Positions 1-7,854 of a stretch of DNA of 64,000 bases are shown here, piece after piece; positions within the stretch are counted from its first letter, which is position 1, and each line of letters opens with the position of its first letter. Both the position numbers and the translations under genes were made by a program. The notes under the pieces are model-generated. The model searched no databases. It was given only the letters and a program-made list of their open reading frames with translations, and was not told where the DNA came from. The stretch covers positions 992,001 to 1,056,000 of the forward strand of contig NZ_CP018091.1 in NCBI RefSeq assembly GCF_001885215.1, in the 5' to 3' direction. This DNA comes from Synechococcus sp. SynAce01. Lineage in GTDB: Bacteria; Cyanobacteriota; Cyanobacteriia; PCC-6307; Cyanobiaceae.

Positions 1-1147
1 CATTCTGTTCTGGGCCAATCAGGGTGTCGATGTGCTCCGCCTTGATGCGGTGGCCTTTCTCTGGAAGCGGCTTGGCAGCACCTGCCAGAACGAACGCAAG
101 GCCCACCTGATCCTGCAGCTGCTCAAAGACTGCTGCCAGGTCACCGCGCCGAGCGTGCTGTTCATCGCCGAGGCGATCGTGGCGCCGGTGGAAGTCACCA
201 AATACTTTGGCGAAGATGCGATCGTGGCCAAGGAATGCGAGGTGGCCTACAACGCCACCTTGATGGCGTTGCTCTGGGATGCCACCGCCACCAAGAACGC
301 CAAACTTCTCTGCCAGGGCCTCAAGAGCCTGCCAGGCAAGCTGGACCGGGCCACCTGGCTGAACTACGTCCGCTGCCATGACGACATCGGCTTCGGCTTT
401 GATGATCAGGACATCCGGGCCGTCGGCTATGAACCCCGCGCCCACCGTCGTTTCCTCACCGACTATTTCACCGGCAGCTTCGACGGCCAGGCCAGGGGGC
501 TGGCCTTCAACCGCGACGATGCCACAGGCGATGCCCGAATCTGCGGTTCGTTGGCTTCACTGGCGGGCCTGGAAACCGCACTGGAAGCCGACGATCAGGC
601 CCTGATCCAAGCGGCCATCGACCGGATCTTGCTGCTGCACGGCGTGATCCTGTCCTTCGGTGGCATCCCGCTGATCTACAACGGAGACGCCATCGGCACC
701 CTCAACGATTACAGCTTCTCCGATGATCCCAGCAAGAGCCATGACAACCGCTGGGTGCACCGCAACAAGATCAATTGGAAACGGGCCGAGCGGCGCAACC
801 AGGCGGGAACGGTGGAACACAGCCTGTTTGGGGCGATGCAAAAACTGATCGCCATCCGCAAGGAGATCCCCGCCTTCGCTGATTTCAACAACCGCGAACT
901 GCTGCCCCTGGCGAATGATCATCTGCTCGGCATGGTGCGCTTCAACCCCCAGCGTCCCTCCGACCTGGTGGTGGTAATCGCCAATTTCGACAGCAGCGCC
1001 CATGGGATCGACCTGGAGACCCTCTCCCGCCATGGCCTGAACCCAAGGGGCCGGCTGGTGGATCTCGCCAGCGGCCGCTCCCCACTCCTGCAGGACGGAG
1101 TTCTGGCCGTTGGCGGCCAGCAGTTCCACTGGCTAACCGAAACCTGA
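1..1147 (+). CDS. Amylosucrase-like GH13 enzyme, 5' end outside window
   Basis: The reading frame is open from base 2, so the N-terminal part lies outside the window. The visible 381 residues begin inside the catalytic barrel with GVDVLRLDAVAF, which carries the nucleophile Asp. FIAEAIV (acid/base Glu) and VRCHDDIGF (third catalytic Asp) follow, then a C-terminal beta domain. The wording of these motifs matches amylosucrase and close sucrose-cleaving GH13 enzymes rather than ordinary alpha-amylase. Such enzymes split sucrose and transfer the glucose to a growing alpha-glucan or to an acceptor. The enzyme is probably cytoplasmic and would link the compatible solute sucrose to glucan storage. 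Sucrose hydrolase or another GH13_4 member remains possible because the N-terminal domain is not visible. Confidence 0.8.
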   Translation, partial: ILFWANQGVDVLRLDAVAFLWKRLGSTCQNERKAHLILQLLKDCCQVTAPSVLFIAEAIVAPVEVTKYFGEDAIVAKECEVAYNATLMALLWDATATKNAKLLCQGLKSLPGKLDRATWLNYVRCHDDIGFGFDDQDIRAVGYEPRAHRRFLTDYFTGSFDGQARGLAFNRDDATGDARICGSLASLAGLETALEADDQALIQAAIDRILLLHGVILSFGGIPLIYNGDAIGTLNDYSFSDDPSKSHDNRWVHRNKINWKRAERRNQAGTVEHSLFGAMQKLIAIRKEIPAFADFNNRELLPLANDHLLGMVRFNPQRPSDLVVVIANFDSSAHGIDLETLSRHGLNPRGRLVDLASGRSPLLQDGVLAVGGQQFHWLTET

Positions 1148-1166
1148 GCCCCGTCACGCCGGCCAA

Positions 1167-2045
1167 TCAGCCCAGCAACACCACCGGATCCCCAAGCTTG
1201 AGGGCACCCGGCCGCAGCACCGAGAGCCGGATGCCTGCTTCCACCTTGTTATGGCGAGCGGTCGCCCGCAGGATTTCGAGGTTCTGAGGCAAGGCGCCCT
1301 GGGCCAGGGTGGTGACCACACAGCGCGGGCAGGCGTCGTCAACCCGCAGCTCCAGTTGATCGCCCAGTCGCAGCGTGCGGCCGATCCAGCCCGCCTCCAC
1401 AAAGCCTTCGGCGCCTGCTTCCGGCTCGATCAGCAGGTTGGGGCGGAAGCGCTCTGCAGCGAAATCGAGCCCAGGCGCCAGGGCCCGCAAACGCTCCAGG
1501 CTGGCGGTGGTGATGGCGTGGATCGGGCAGGAATCGAAGAAGGTGCCATGGGGCAGCACCAGTTCGTTGACCACGTTCTGGAAATCACGCTCCGGCACTT
1601 CAGGCCAGTACTGATCTAGGCTGGCGTCCTGCGGGGCGCGATCGAGCAGGCTCACCTGGCGCCCAAGCAGGCCGGAGAGCCGCCTGGCCAGATCTGGGCC
1701 TGAGCTGAGCAGGTCGGGGCTTTCGGATTGTCCGTTGGCGAACCCCACCGGCGTGATCGCCACCGGCGGGGGGAGCGCCTCAGCCTCGGGTTCCGCCAGA
1801 TAGCGGGCCCGATAGCCGAGCAATTCACTCCAGAGGCGCGGGTTCTTGGCACTGGCCACCCGGGAGGTGGCGTGATCCCAGAGGGCCCAGCCGCGGTCAC
1901 CGCAGCCCCCCCGTCTGTCAACCGAGAGGCACTGCAGCGATTCCCCCAGCATCGATTTCACGGGGTAGCGCCAGAGCGCGGCCACCCGGCCCAGCAGCTG
2001 CGACGTGTCGCGTGAGACCAGCTCCGCGCCCATTGTCTCCACCAT
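1167..2045 (-). CDS. MOSC domain protein
   Basis: The product has an N-terminal MOSC beta-barrel region (LWRYPVKSMLGE near residue 20) and a MOSC domain with the conserved cysteine in DACPRCVVTT near the C-terminus. This is the layout of YcbX/mARC-like proteins, which bind molybdenum cofactor and reduce N-hydroxylated compounds. It ends 20 bases from the amylosucrase stop, so the two genes converge. I chose the ATG at 2045; an ATG at 2033 with GGTGGAG just upstream is an equally good start. The open frame runs further upstream to 2195, but that part does not resemble the family. The substrate is not known. Confidence 0.75.
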   Translation of the reverse strand: MVETMGAELVSRDTSQLLGRVAALWRYPVKSMLGESLQCLSVDRRGGCGDRGWALWDHATSRVASAKNPRLWSELLGYRARYLAEPEAEALPPPVAITPVGFANGQSESPDLLSSGPDLARRLSGLLGRQVSLLDRAPQDASLDQYWPEVPERDFQNVVNELVLPHGTFFDSCPIHAITTASLERLRALAPGLDFAAERFRPNLLIEPEAGAEGFVEAGWIGRTLRLGDQLELRVDDACPRCVVTTLAQGALPQNLEILRATARHNKVEAGIRLSVLRPGALKLGDPVVLLG

Positions 2046-2465
2046 TCCTTCTGCGGCCGACCGCCGTTGAAACCGGAACCATCCAAGCCCCAGCCTGGAG
2101 GCGACAACGTTCGCAGCAGACCGGAGCTGAAGCCGACTGAAACCAGCCGTGACTATCTGCGTAGTCCCCCCCTCTGCCACTGGCCCGGCTACCACTGATC
2201 AGTCGACAACGCTTGATCCGCAGCAACTGCAGCAGGCCGTGGAACTCCGGCACCAACGCTTCACGCTCCGCCGCATCGCCCGGGCGCCACTGACACCACA
2301 TGGCGAGCTGCCCGCGCGTTGCTGGTCGAAACCGCTGGCTACCCCGCTACCTGGAGACCTGTAACGGCAGCAGGTGCCACATGGCTCTCGGTAACCTCAA
2401 GCCTCAGCAGTGCCTCAATCGGCTGCTGATCGCTGAATGACCTGGTGAGAAAACACACCTAGGCA
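2046..2465. other. Intergenic region, no supported gene
   Basis: This 420-base gap lies between the divergent MOSC and hydrolase genes. It holds short frames on both strands (for example 2149-2364 on +), but none has a family-like sequence or a good ribosome site. It probably contains both promoters. I saw no clear hairpin or repeat. Confidence 0.4.
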
Positions 2466-3239
2466 ATGATTCCAATGCATCGAAACTTTCTCGCAATCCC
2501 GCTTGCCATTGCCGCCACATACTTTTTGGGTGGGCTTTTATTGTTCTTCTTTCAGCGCAACTTGATTTATTTCCCCACCAGCAAGATTGATCATGATTTC
2601 AATGAGCTGATCCTCGAAAACGATGAGCAAAAGATTCGCGTCATCTCTTTAAATGAGGGGAACGAATCTGCGATTTTGTATTTTGGCGGCAATGCAGAGT
2701 CCATGGCGTTTACGGCCATGGAGTTTCAAGCCAGATTGCCATCATTCTCCATCTATTTAATGAATTACAGGGGCTATGGCGGAAGCTCGGGGTACCCAGA
2801 GGAAGATGGATTGTATGCTGATGCTTTGCAGCTCTATGACTCCCTAAGATCAATGTACAACGACGTCTTTGTTGTTGGGCGCAGCCTTGGCAGTGGAGTG
2901 GCAACCTATGTTGCATCCCAGCGTCCCGTCAGCAGATTAGTGCTAGTAACACCTTTCGATAGTGTCGAGAATGTCGCCCAAGAGCAATTTCCTTTTTATC
3001 CTATTTGGATCTTACTGAAAGACAAGTTTGATTCTGCGAGCAGGGCAAAAGCCATCGATTCAAAAGTATTGATCCTATCGGCGGATGGCGACAGGGTGAT
3101 ATCCAAAAAACGTACTGATAACTTAGCCGCCAGCCTGAGCCGCGTCCAGCTCACCCAAGTGGTGATCAACAACTCTGGGCATAATTCTCTTTCGGAAAAC
3201 AACAAATTCTACAACGCAATCCATCAGTTTCTTCAGTGA
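2466..3239 (+). CDS. Membrane-anchored alpha/beta hydrolase
   Basis: The 257-residue protein has one N-terminal membrane segment (about residues 8-26) followed by an alpha/beta hydrolase fold of the BEM46/ABHD13 kind. The nucleophile elbow is GRSLGSG, the likely acid is the Asp in LSADGDRV and the histidine lies in NNSGHNSLS, so the triad looks complete. The oxyanion region FGGNAES and MNYRGYGGSSG are typical of the group. These are serine hydrolases of unsettled substrate. The gene is visibly richer in A+T than its neighbours, which suggests transfer. It stands alone, with no close gene on the same strand. Confidence 0.75.
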   Translation: MIPMHRNFLAIPLAIAATYFLGGLLLFFFQRNLIYFPTSKIDHDFNELILENDEQKIRVISLNEGNESAILYFGGNAESMAFTAMEFQARLPSFSIYLMNYRGYGGSSGYPEEDGLYADALQLYDSLRSMYNDVFVVGRSLGSGVATYVASQRPVSRLVLVTPFDSVENVAQEQFPFYPIWILLKDKFDSASRAKAIDSKVLILSADGDRVISKKRTDNLAASLSRVQLTQVVINNSGHNSLSENNKFYNAIHQFLQ

Positions 3240-3462
3240 TGCCAGCCAAGATCAAAGGCACTTGTTTTGTAAGGCTATCCAAAGCGTGCAGGCAAAGATC
3301 TGAACCGAAGGGATAAAATGGGGCCGAGATTGATTCAGTCGCATCTTCGTTGATGGAAGCGGCTCGATCGCCGGCTCTTCATGAGATGGCTTCCATAAAA
3401 TGAGAACTCTATCCAGCACGATCGGATCCCTTTAGGGTTGATCATTCCGCTGCGCGACCAAC

Positions 3463-3819
3463 ATGAAACCGTTCGCTCCGTTGGTGGCCCTGCTGGCTGC
3501 GATCACACCTGCCATGCCGGTTGTCGCTCAAGTGGGCCTTTCTATTCAGATCGGTCAGCCGAACGTCTACGGACCGATTCAGTCCGGCTTCTACGGCCGC
3601 AACCAACCTTTCTTTACGGCACCGCAGTTTTACTACCCAAGGCTCAGGTGTCATGCCTTTAACGGATGCAGCAGGCCAGTTTATTCTGTTCGCGATCAGT
3701 GGTATCGAACGAATAACATTCCCCGCCTCCGGCCGGAGAGGCGCTGGAAACAGGACAACGACAATCGCTCGCGACGACAGCAATTCCGCTACCGAAACAA
3801 CAAAAGGGGCTGGTATTAG
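3463..3819 (+). CDS. Small secreted protein, function unknown
   Basis: The product has 118 residues with a clear signal peptide (MKPFAPLVALLAAI, cleavage likely after VVAQ). The mature part contains QIGQPNVYG, FYYPRLRC, AFNGCSRPVY and a Arg/Asn-rich tail. It resembles a group of small secreted proteins, common in Betaproteobacteria, with a QPG(F/V)YGR-like start and a pair of cysteines; that likeness is from memory. The two cysteines could form a disulfide in the periplasm. No function is known. The start codon ATG at 3463 puts the signal peptide in the right place. Confidence 0.6.
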   Translation: MKPFAPLVALLAAITPAMPVVAQVGLSIQIGQPNVYGPIQSGFYGRNQPFFTAPQFYYPRLRCHAFNGCSRPVYSVRDQWYRTNNIPRLRPERRWKQDNDNRSRRQQFRYRNNKRGWY

Positions 3820-3853
3820 GCCTCTCGAGCACAGCTGGCTCTTCATTCACAAC

Positions 3854-3889
3854 TGATCAATGCCAACCGAAAGCTTTTGATCAATGCCA
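3854..3889. repeat. 12-base direct repeat TGATCAATGCCA, two copies
   Basis: TGATCAATGCCA occurs at 3854-3865 and again at 3878-3889, with starts 24 bases apart, in the gap between the converging secreted-protein and Anbu genes. No function is evident. Confidence 0.5.
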
Positions 3890-3914
3890 GCTAAAAAATT
3901 TGAGCTCGAAAACC

Positions 3915-4643
3915 TCACCAAACCAGCTCTGGTAATTCACGAAACACTTGTCGAACCCCGGCACTCCACTCGTCGCTGAGTTGCCTGAAAAAGCTGTCGC
4001 CTTCAGCGAAACGGCGGCGGTGGGTGATCGCCAGGCTGTCGCGCTTGTAGACAATCAGGTCAATCGGCATCCCGACCGACAAATTGCTGCGAATCGTCGA
4101 ATCAAATGAAACGAGCACGCACTTGGCCGTTTCCCCCAGCGTCGTGTCGGGATGGATCACGCGATCGATGATCGGCTTGCCATACTTCGCCTCACCCGTC
4201 TGTAGATAGGGTGTGGTATCGCTGGCTTCGATGAAATTGCCTTCGGCGTACATCCGAAACAGCCGGGGCGGCTCGCCCTTCAGCTGGCCGCCCACCAGAA
4301 ACGACGCATTGAATCCGCCGCCCGATCCCTCCAGGTAGGGGCCATCACGCTGCCCGATCGCCCGCACCGCATCGGACACAAGCCCCATCACATCGAACAT
4401 CGTCCGCGCCGTCCACACAGTGGCCTGGCCATCTCCTGCTTCGCCGCGCTGACGCAGCAGACCAATCACCGCCTGCGTACCAGCCAGACTGCCGGAGCTG
4501 AGCAGCACCAACACCCGATCGCCGGCGCGCTCAAACACCGTCATCTTCGAGAAGCTGGCGAAATCATCCAAGCCCGCATTCGTGCGCGAATCCGAGGCGA
4601 ACACCATGCCGCTCTCCAGCAACACGGCCACGCAATAAGTCAT
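3915..4643 (-). CDS. Anbu proteasome-like peptidase
   Basis: The 242-residue product starts MTYCVAVLLESGMVFASDSRTN. Removal of Met1 would expose Thr2, the N-terminal nucleophile of proteasome-fold peptidases. Length, the ASDSRTNAG segment and the later VSFDSTIRSNLSVG stretch fit Anbu, the bacterial homologue of proteasome beta subunits and HslV. Anbu forms large helical assemblies in the cytoplasm; its natural substrates are unsettled. I chose the ATG at 4643 because the 37 residues upstream in frame would bury the catalytic Thr. The gene follows an N-formylglutamate amidohydrolase-like gene by 23 bases. Anbu is often found with ATP-grasp, alpha-E and transglutaminase genes; here a transglutaminase lies 20 kb away (24064-25005). 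Confidence 0.85.
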   Translation of the reverse strand: MTYCVAVLLESGMVFASDSRTNAGLDDFASFSKMTVFERAGDRVLVLLSSGSLAGTQAVIGLLRQRGEAGDGQATVWTARTMFDVMGLVSDAVRAIGQRDGPYLEGSGGGFNASFLVGGQLKGEPPRLFRMYAEGNFIEASDTTPYLQTGEAKYGKPIIDRVIHPDTTLGETAKCVLVSFDSTIRSNLSVGMPIDLIVYKRDSLAITHRRRFAEGDSFFRQLSDEWSAGVRQVFRELPELVW

Positions 4644-4666
4644 GCCGCCTGCGGACGATCGAGTCC

Positions 4667-5470
4667 TCAGCCTAGGAAGGGCTTGGCGTCTGCGCCTGTC
4701 AGGAGCCCGTCCGCCAGGGATCTCTCCAGCACGCTGGCGAGCCGATCGGCCCACTCCTGCTGGCCTGACTCCGTGGCCAGCAGATCCTGGCGGATCTCCA
4801 GCTCCACATGGGGAATCCGGCGCCGCTCACCGTGTTCCACCACCGTGTAATCGGTGCTGTCGCTAAGCGCATAGGGCTGGTTCTCCCCCACCAGGAGCCC
4901 CGGCTCGCGCCGCAGCTCCTGGCGCAGACGCCCAGCCAGGCGCCCGTCGCGGCCGTGCAGCACGCCCACAGGCCAGGGGCGCACCACGCCGGCGTACACC
5001 GGCGTGAAACTGTGCAGGGCCACAAGCACGCTTGGCTGCCCTCGCTGGAGACGGGAATCGAGCTCAGCGGCGATGCGGCGGTGGTAGGGCTCAAACAGTT
5101 CCTCGATCCGTTGCCGCCGCGCGGCAGACGAAAGCGTCTGGTTGGCGGCAATGGCTGTGTGCTCGCTGTGGTCAACGATCGAGTCCGTCGCCTCAAGCGG
5201 CCGGTTGGGGTCGATCACCAGCCGTGAGTAGTTGTGCAGGATCAAGAAGGCATCGAGTTGGGCCGATAGGCCTTCGGCCAGCCCGGCCACGCCCAGATCC
5301 CAGGCCACATGGGTCTCCAGCACCTGATCACTCAAGTGGAGGCGATTCAGGCTGCGGGGAATGGCGCGGCCGGCATGGTCGGCAGTAAGAAAAAAAGCTG
5401 ATTCGCCAGCGGGGCGAACAAGGCGAAACACGGCCGGATCGTTCGCCCCCAGCAGCGGTTCTGGGTTCAT
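4667..5470 (-). CDS. N-formylglutamate amidohydrolase family protein
   Basis: The family pattern is clear: FLTADHAGRAIP, THVAWDLG, YSRLVIDPNRP, VALHSFTPVY and HVELEIRQD appear in order, giving the His, Asp and Glu residues expected to bind zinc. The named family cleaves N-formylglutamate in histidine breakdown, but no hut genes are nearby, so the real substrate may be another N-acyl amino acid or a peptide. The ATG at 5470 gives 267 residues; a GTG at 5494 that abuts the preceding gene's stop is an alternative. It sits between a VOC gene and the Anbu gene, all on one strand with short gaps, so the three may form an operon. Confidence 0.75.
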   Translation of the reverse strand: MNPEPLLGANDPAVFRLVRPAGESAFFLTADHAGRAIPRSLNRLHLSDQVLETHVAWDLGVAGLAEGLSAQLDAFLILHNYSRLVIDPNRPLEATDSIVDHSEHTAIAANQTLSSAARRQRIEELFEPYHRRIAAELDSRLQRGQPSVLVALHSFTPVYAGVVRPWPVGVLHGRDGRLAGRLRQELRREPGLLVGENQPYALSDSTDYTVVEHGERRRIPHVELEIRQDLLATESGQQEWADRLASVLERSLADGLLTGADAKPFLG

Positions 5471-5494
5471 CTTGGCCCGCTCTTCAACAGCCAC

Positions 5495-5866
5495 TCACTT
5501 GAGCGAATGCAGGCCAATCGGATTGCCTTCCGTGTCGATCACCATCGAGATGAAGCCAAATTCACCGATCGCCATCTTTGGGCGACACACCGTTCCGCCG
5601 GCGGCGGCCACACGGCTCTCCTCCAGTGCGCAGTCTGCGCAGGCGAAGTAGACCGTTGTGCCACCCTTGCCAGGTTCAGCACCCTGCATCTGCATCAGCG
5701 CCCCACCGGCACCCACCACGCCGTCGTCCATCGGGAAGCACCAATAGGCCATGCCGTCCTGGGACATGTCCTCAAGCGTGACCTGGAAGACAGCGCTGTA
5801 GAACGCCTTGGCGCGCTCCATGTCGGCAACGTTGAGCTCGAACCAGCTGACGGGATTGACAGGCAT
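5495..5866 (-). CDS. VOC (glyoxalase/bleomycin resistance) family protein
   Basis: A 123-residue single VOC module: WFELNVADMERAKAFYSAVF at the start and GEFGFISMVIDTEGNPIGLHS at the end are the classic paired beta-alpha-beta-beta-beta halves. Such proteins bind a metal and act as dimers in isomerase, dioxygenase or drug-binding roles. This one resembles YdeM/PhnB-like proteins of unknown substrate. The ATG at 5866 fits the domain start; the frame runs on to 6025 but that part overlaps the upstream gene and looks non-coding. Its stop is followed directly by the amidohydrolase gene. Confidence 0.75.
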   Translation of the reverse strand: MPVNPVSWFELNVADMERAKAFYSAVFQVTLEDMSQDGMAYWCFPMDDGVVGAGGALMQMQGAEPGKGGTTVYFACADCALEESRVAAAGGTVCRPKMAIGEFGFISMVIDTEGNPIGLHSLK

Positions 5867-5948
5867 CACTGCATTGGTTGAGGCAAATCCAAGCCTAGAC
5901 CCGTCATTCCTTGCCTGGCCAGGCAGGGACGCTGACGCAGCGAGTGCT

Positions 5949-7604
5949 TCAGCCCAACGCTTCAACCGCATGAACGAGCGCTTGGTGGCGGGTGAGGTCG
6001 ATGTGATTTTGAGGAAGCTGTTCATAGAGCTTGAGTTTCTCCAGACGCTTCAAGGTGGTGCCGCGGGCCCCCACCACATAGACGTTGCGGCCCACCTCAA
6101 TTGCCTCTTCGACGGCGTTCTCGATCGCTAGTGCAGCGGTGAGTCCGAGATGCACCACCTCGCTGAGATCGAAGATCACGGCATCACAGTCTGCGATGGC
6201 ATTGTGTTCCCGGTTGATCGCTTTGGCCACCCCGAAGATCATGGCGCCGTTGAGCTGGAAGAGCAGCACGCGGCCGCCGCCCTGGTTGAGCAGGACACGT
6301 TCGGAATCGCTGAGTTCGGCATCATTGTCACCCGTGCAGACTGATTTCACAGCCCGCGTCTGCATGCTGTTCATCTTGTCAATCGTGATGATATTGGCCA
6401 GGAAAATGCCCACGCCCACCGCCACCATCAGGTCGACGAGCACGGTGAGCGCCACCACCAGATAGGTGATCAGGGCACCCTTGGGCGAGAGCTGGGGCAC
6501 CCGGCGCAGGAAGCCCCAGTCGACGATGTCGATCCCCACCTTGAAGACGATCGCCGCCAGCACGGCCAGTGGAATCCGCGAGGCCAGGCCTGAGCCGGCC
6601 AGGATCATCAGGGCGAGGATCAGCGCGCGCAGGATGCCCGACAGGGCGGTGCGGCCGCCGGCCTGGATGTTGACCACCGTGGCGGTGGTCGCCCCCGATC
6701 CAGGCAGGGCTCCGCAGAGGCCGGCCACGATGTTGGCGAGGCCCTGACCCACCAGCTCCTTGTCGGACTTGTGTTCGCTGCGGGTGAGGCTGTCGGAAAC
6801 CAGACAGGTGAGCAGGCAGTCGATCGAACCGAGCATCCCCAGCAGGGCGGCATTGATCAGCACCAGCTGCAGCACATCGGGAGTGAGGGCCGGCAGGGTG
6901 AGCTGGGGCAGACCGCTGGGGATCACACCGATCCGGCGCAGCTCCACCCCCTGGAAGGCCACCAGGGAGATGGCCGTGCCAAGAAGCATGGCGAACAGCG
7001 GGGCCGGGATCAGCCGTTTGATCCGCTCCGGCGTCCACCAGAGAACGGCGAGGGTGATCAGGGCCAGCAGCGATTCCAGCGGTTGGACGCCCTGCAACAG
7101 CTGGGGCAGGCTCTGCAAGGTGCCGATCACACCCCCCGTGGGCTGGGCCTGACCGAGCAGGGGCCCGATCTGCAGCACGATCAGAATCGTGCCGATGCCG
7201 CTCATGAAGCCCGAGATCACCGTGTAAGGCATCTGGGTGATGTAGCGGCCCAGGCGGAAGACGCCGTAGAGGATCTGGAACACCCCGGAGAGCATCACCA
7301 CGGTGAAGGCGATCGCCAGGGCCTGGGCCGGGCTGTCGGCCTTGGTGGCGAGGTTGGCGAGCACCGCCGTGAACACCACCGTCATCGGCCCGGTGGGCTC
7401 GGAAATCAGCGCCGGTGTGCCGCCAAACAGGGCGGTGACCAGACCGATGATCGCTGCCGACCAGAGGCCGGCCGCCGCGCCAGCTCCGGAGGCCACCCCA
7501 AAGGCCAGGGCCAATGGCAAGGCGATGACGGCCGCGGTGAGCCCGCCGAAGAAATCACCGCGCAGGTTGTTGCGGCCAATGTGGTTGAGGATCTGGCTTG
7601 GCAT
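5949..7604 (-). CDS. bicA: BicA-type SulP sodium/bicarbonate transporter
   Basis: The protein has about 550 residues. The N-terminal SulP membrane domain contains RGDFFGGLTAAVIALPLALAF, FGGTPALISEPTGPMTVV and MPYTVISGFMSGIG, which match cyanobacterial BicA closely. A C-terminal cytoplasmic STAS domain follows from about residue 430 (LLFQLNGAMIFG, VIFDLSEVVHLG). BicA is the high-flux, sodium-dependent bicarbonate importer of the CO2-concentrating mechanism in the plasma membrane. The start is either the ATG at 7604, which matches the family N-terminus, or the one at 7616. Other SulP anion carriers are less likely given the near-identical first membrane segments. Confidence 0.88.
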   Translation of the reverse strand: MPSQILNHIGRNNLRGDFFGGLTAAVIALPLALAFGVASGAGAAAGLWSAAIIGLVTALFGGTPALISEPTGPMTVVFTAVLANLATKADSPAQALAIAFTVVMLSGVFQILYGVFRLGRYITQMPYTVISGFMSGIGTILIVLQIGPLLGQAQPTGGVIGTLQSLPQLLQGVQPLESLLALITLAVLWWTPERIKRLIPAPLFAMLLGTAISLVAFQGVELRRIGVIPSGLPQLTLPALTPDVLQLVLINAALLGMLGSIDCLLTCLVSDSLTRSEHKSDKELVGQGLANIVAGLCGALPGSGATTATVVNIQAGGRTALSGILRALILALMILAGSGLASRIPLAVLAAIVFKVGIDIVDWGFLRRVPQLSPKGALITYLVVALTVLVDLMVAVGVGIFLANIITIDKMNSMQTRAVKSVCTGDNDAELSDSERVLLNQGGGRVLLFQLNGAMIFGVAKAINREHNAIADCDAVIFDLSEVVHLGLTAALAIENAVEEAIEVGRNVYVVGARGTTLKRLEKLKLYEQLPQNHIDLTRHQALVHAVEALG

Positions 7605-7854
7605 AGGACTTGTCATTGACACAGGCAATGGTCATCGATGTTTGACGGACACCCGTGAAGAGAACGAAGGCGTCCGTTGGCTAGGGGGAAGATTCTTTTG
7701 GCCCATTCATGCCCAGCATGGGGGTGAAATCACCCTTTGATACCGGGAACTGATTAAGCACACACCTTGGACCCGCGTTCAACCCGCCCTGCGCTGGCGG
7801 TTCATCTCCAACGGCGGCGGCAGCGGCCTGGCGGTTCTGGGGCTGGTTCTGGGG

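Noticed and set aside
2149-2364. Short + strand frame of 71 codons between the MOSC and hydrolase genes
   Set aside because: No ribosome site, no family resemblance, and it partly overlaps the MOSC promoter region.
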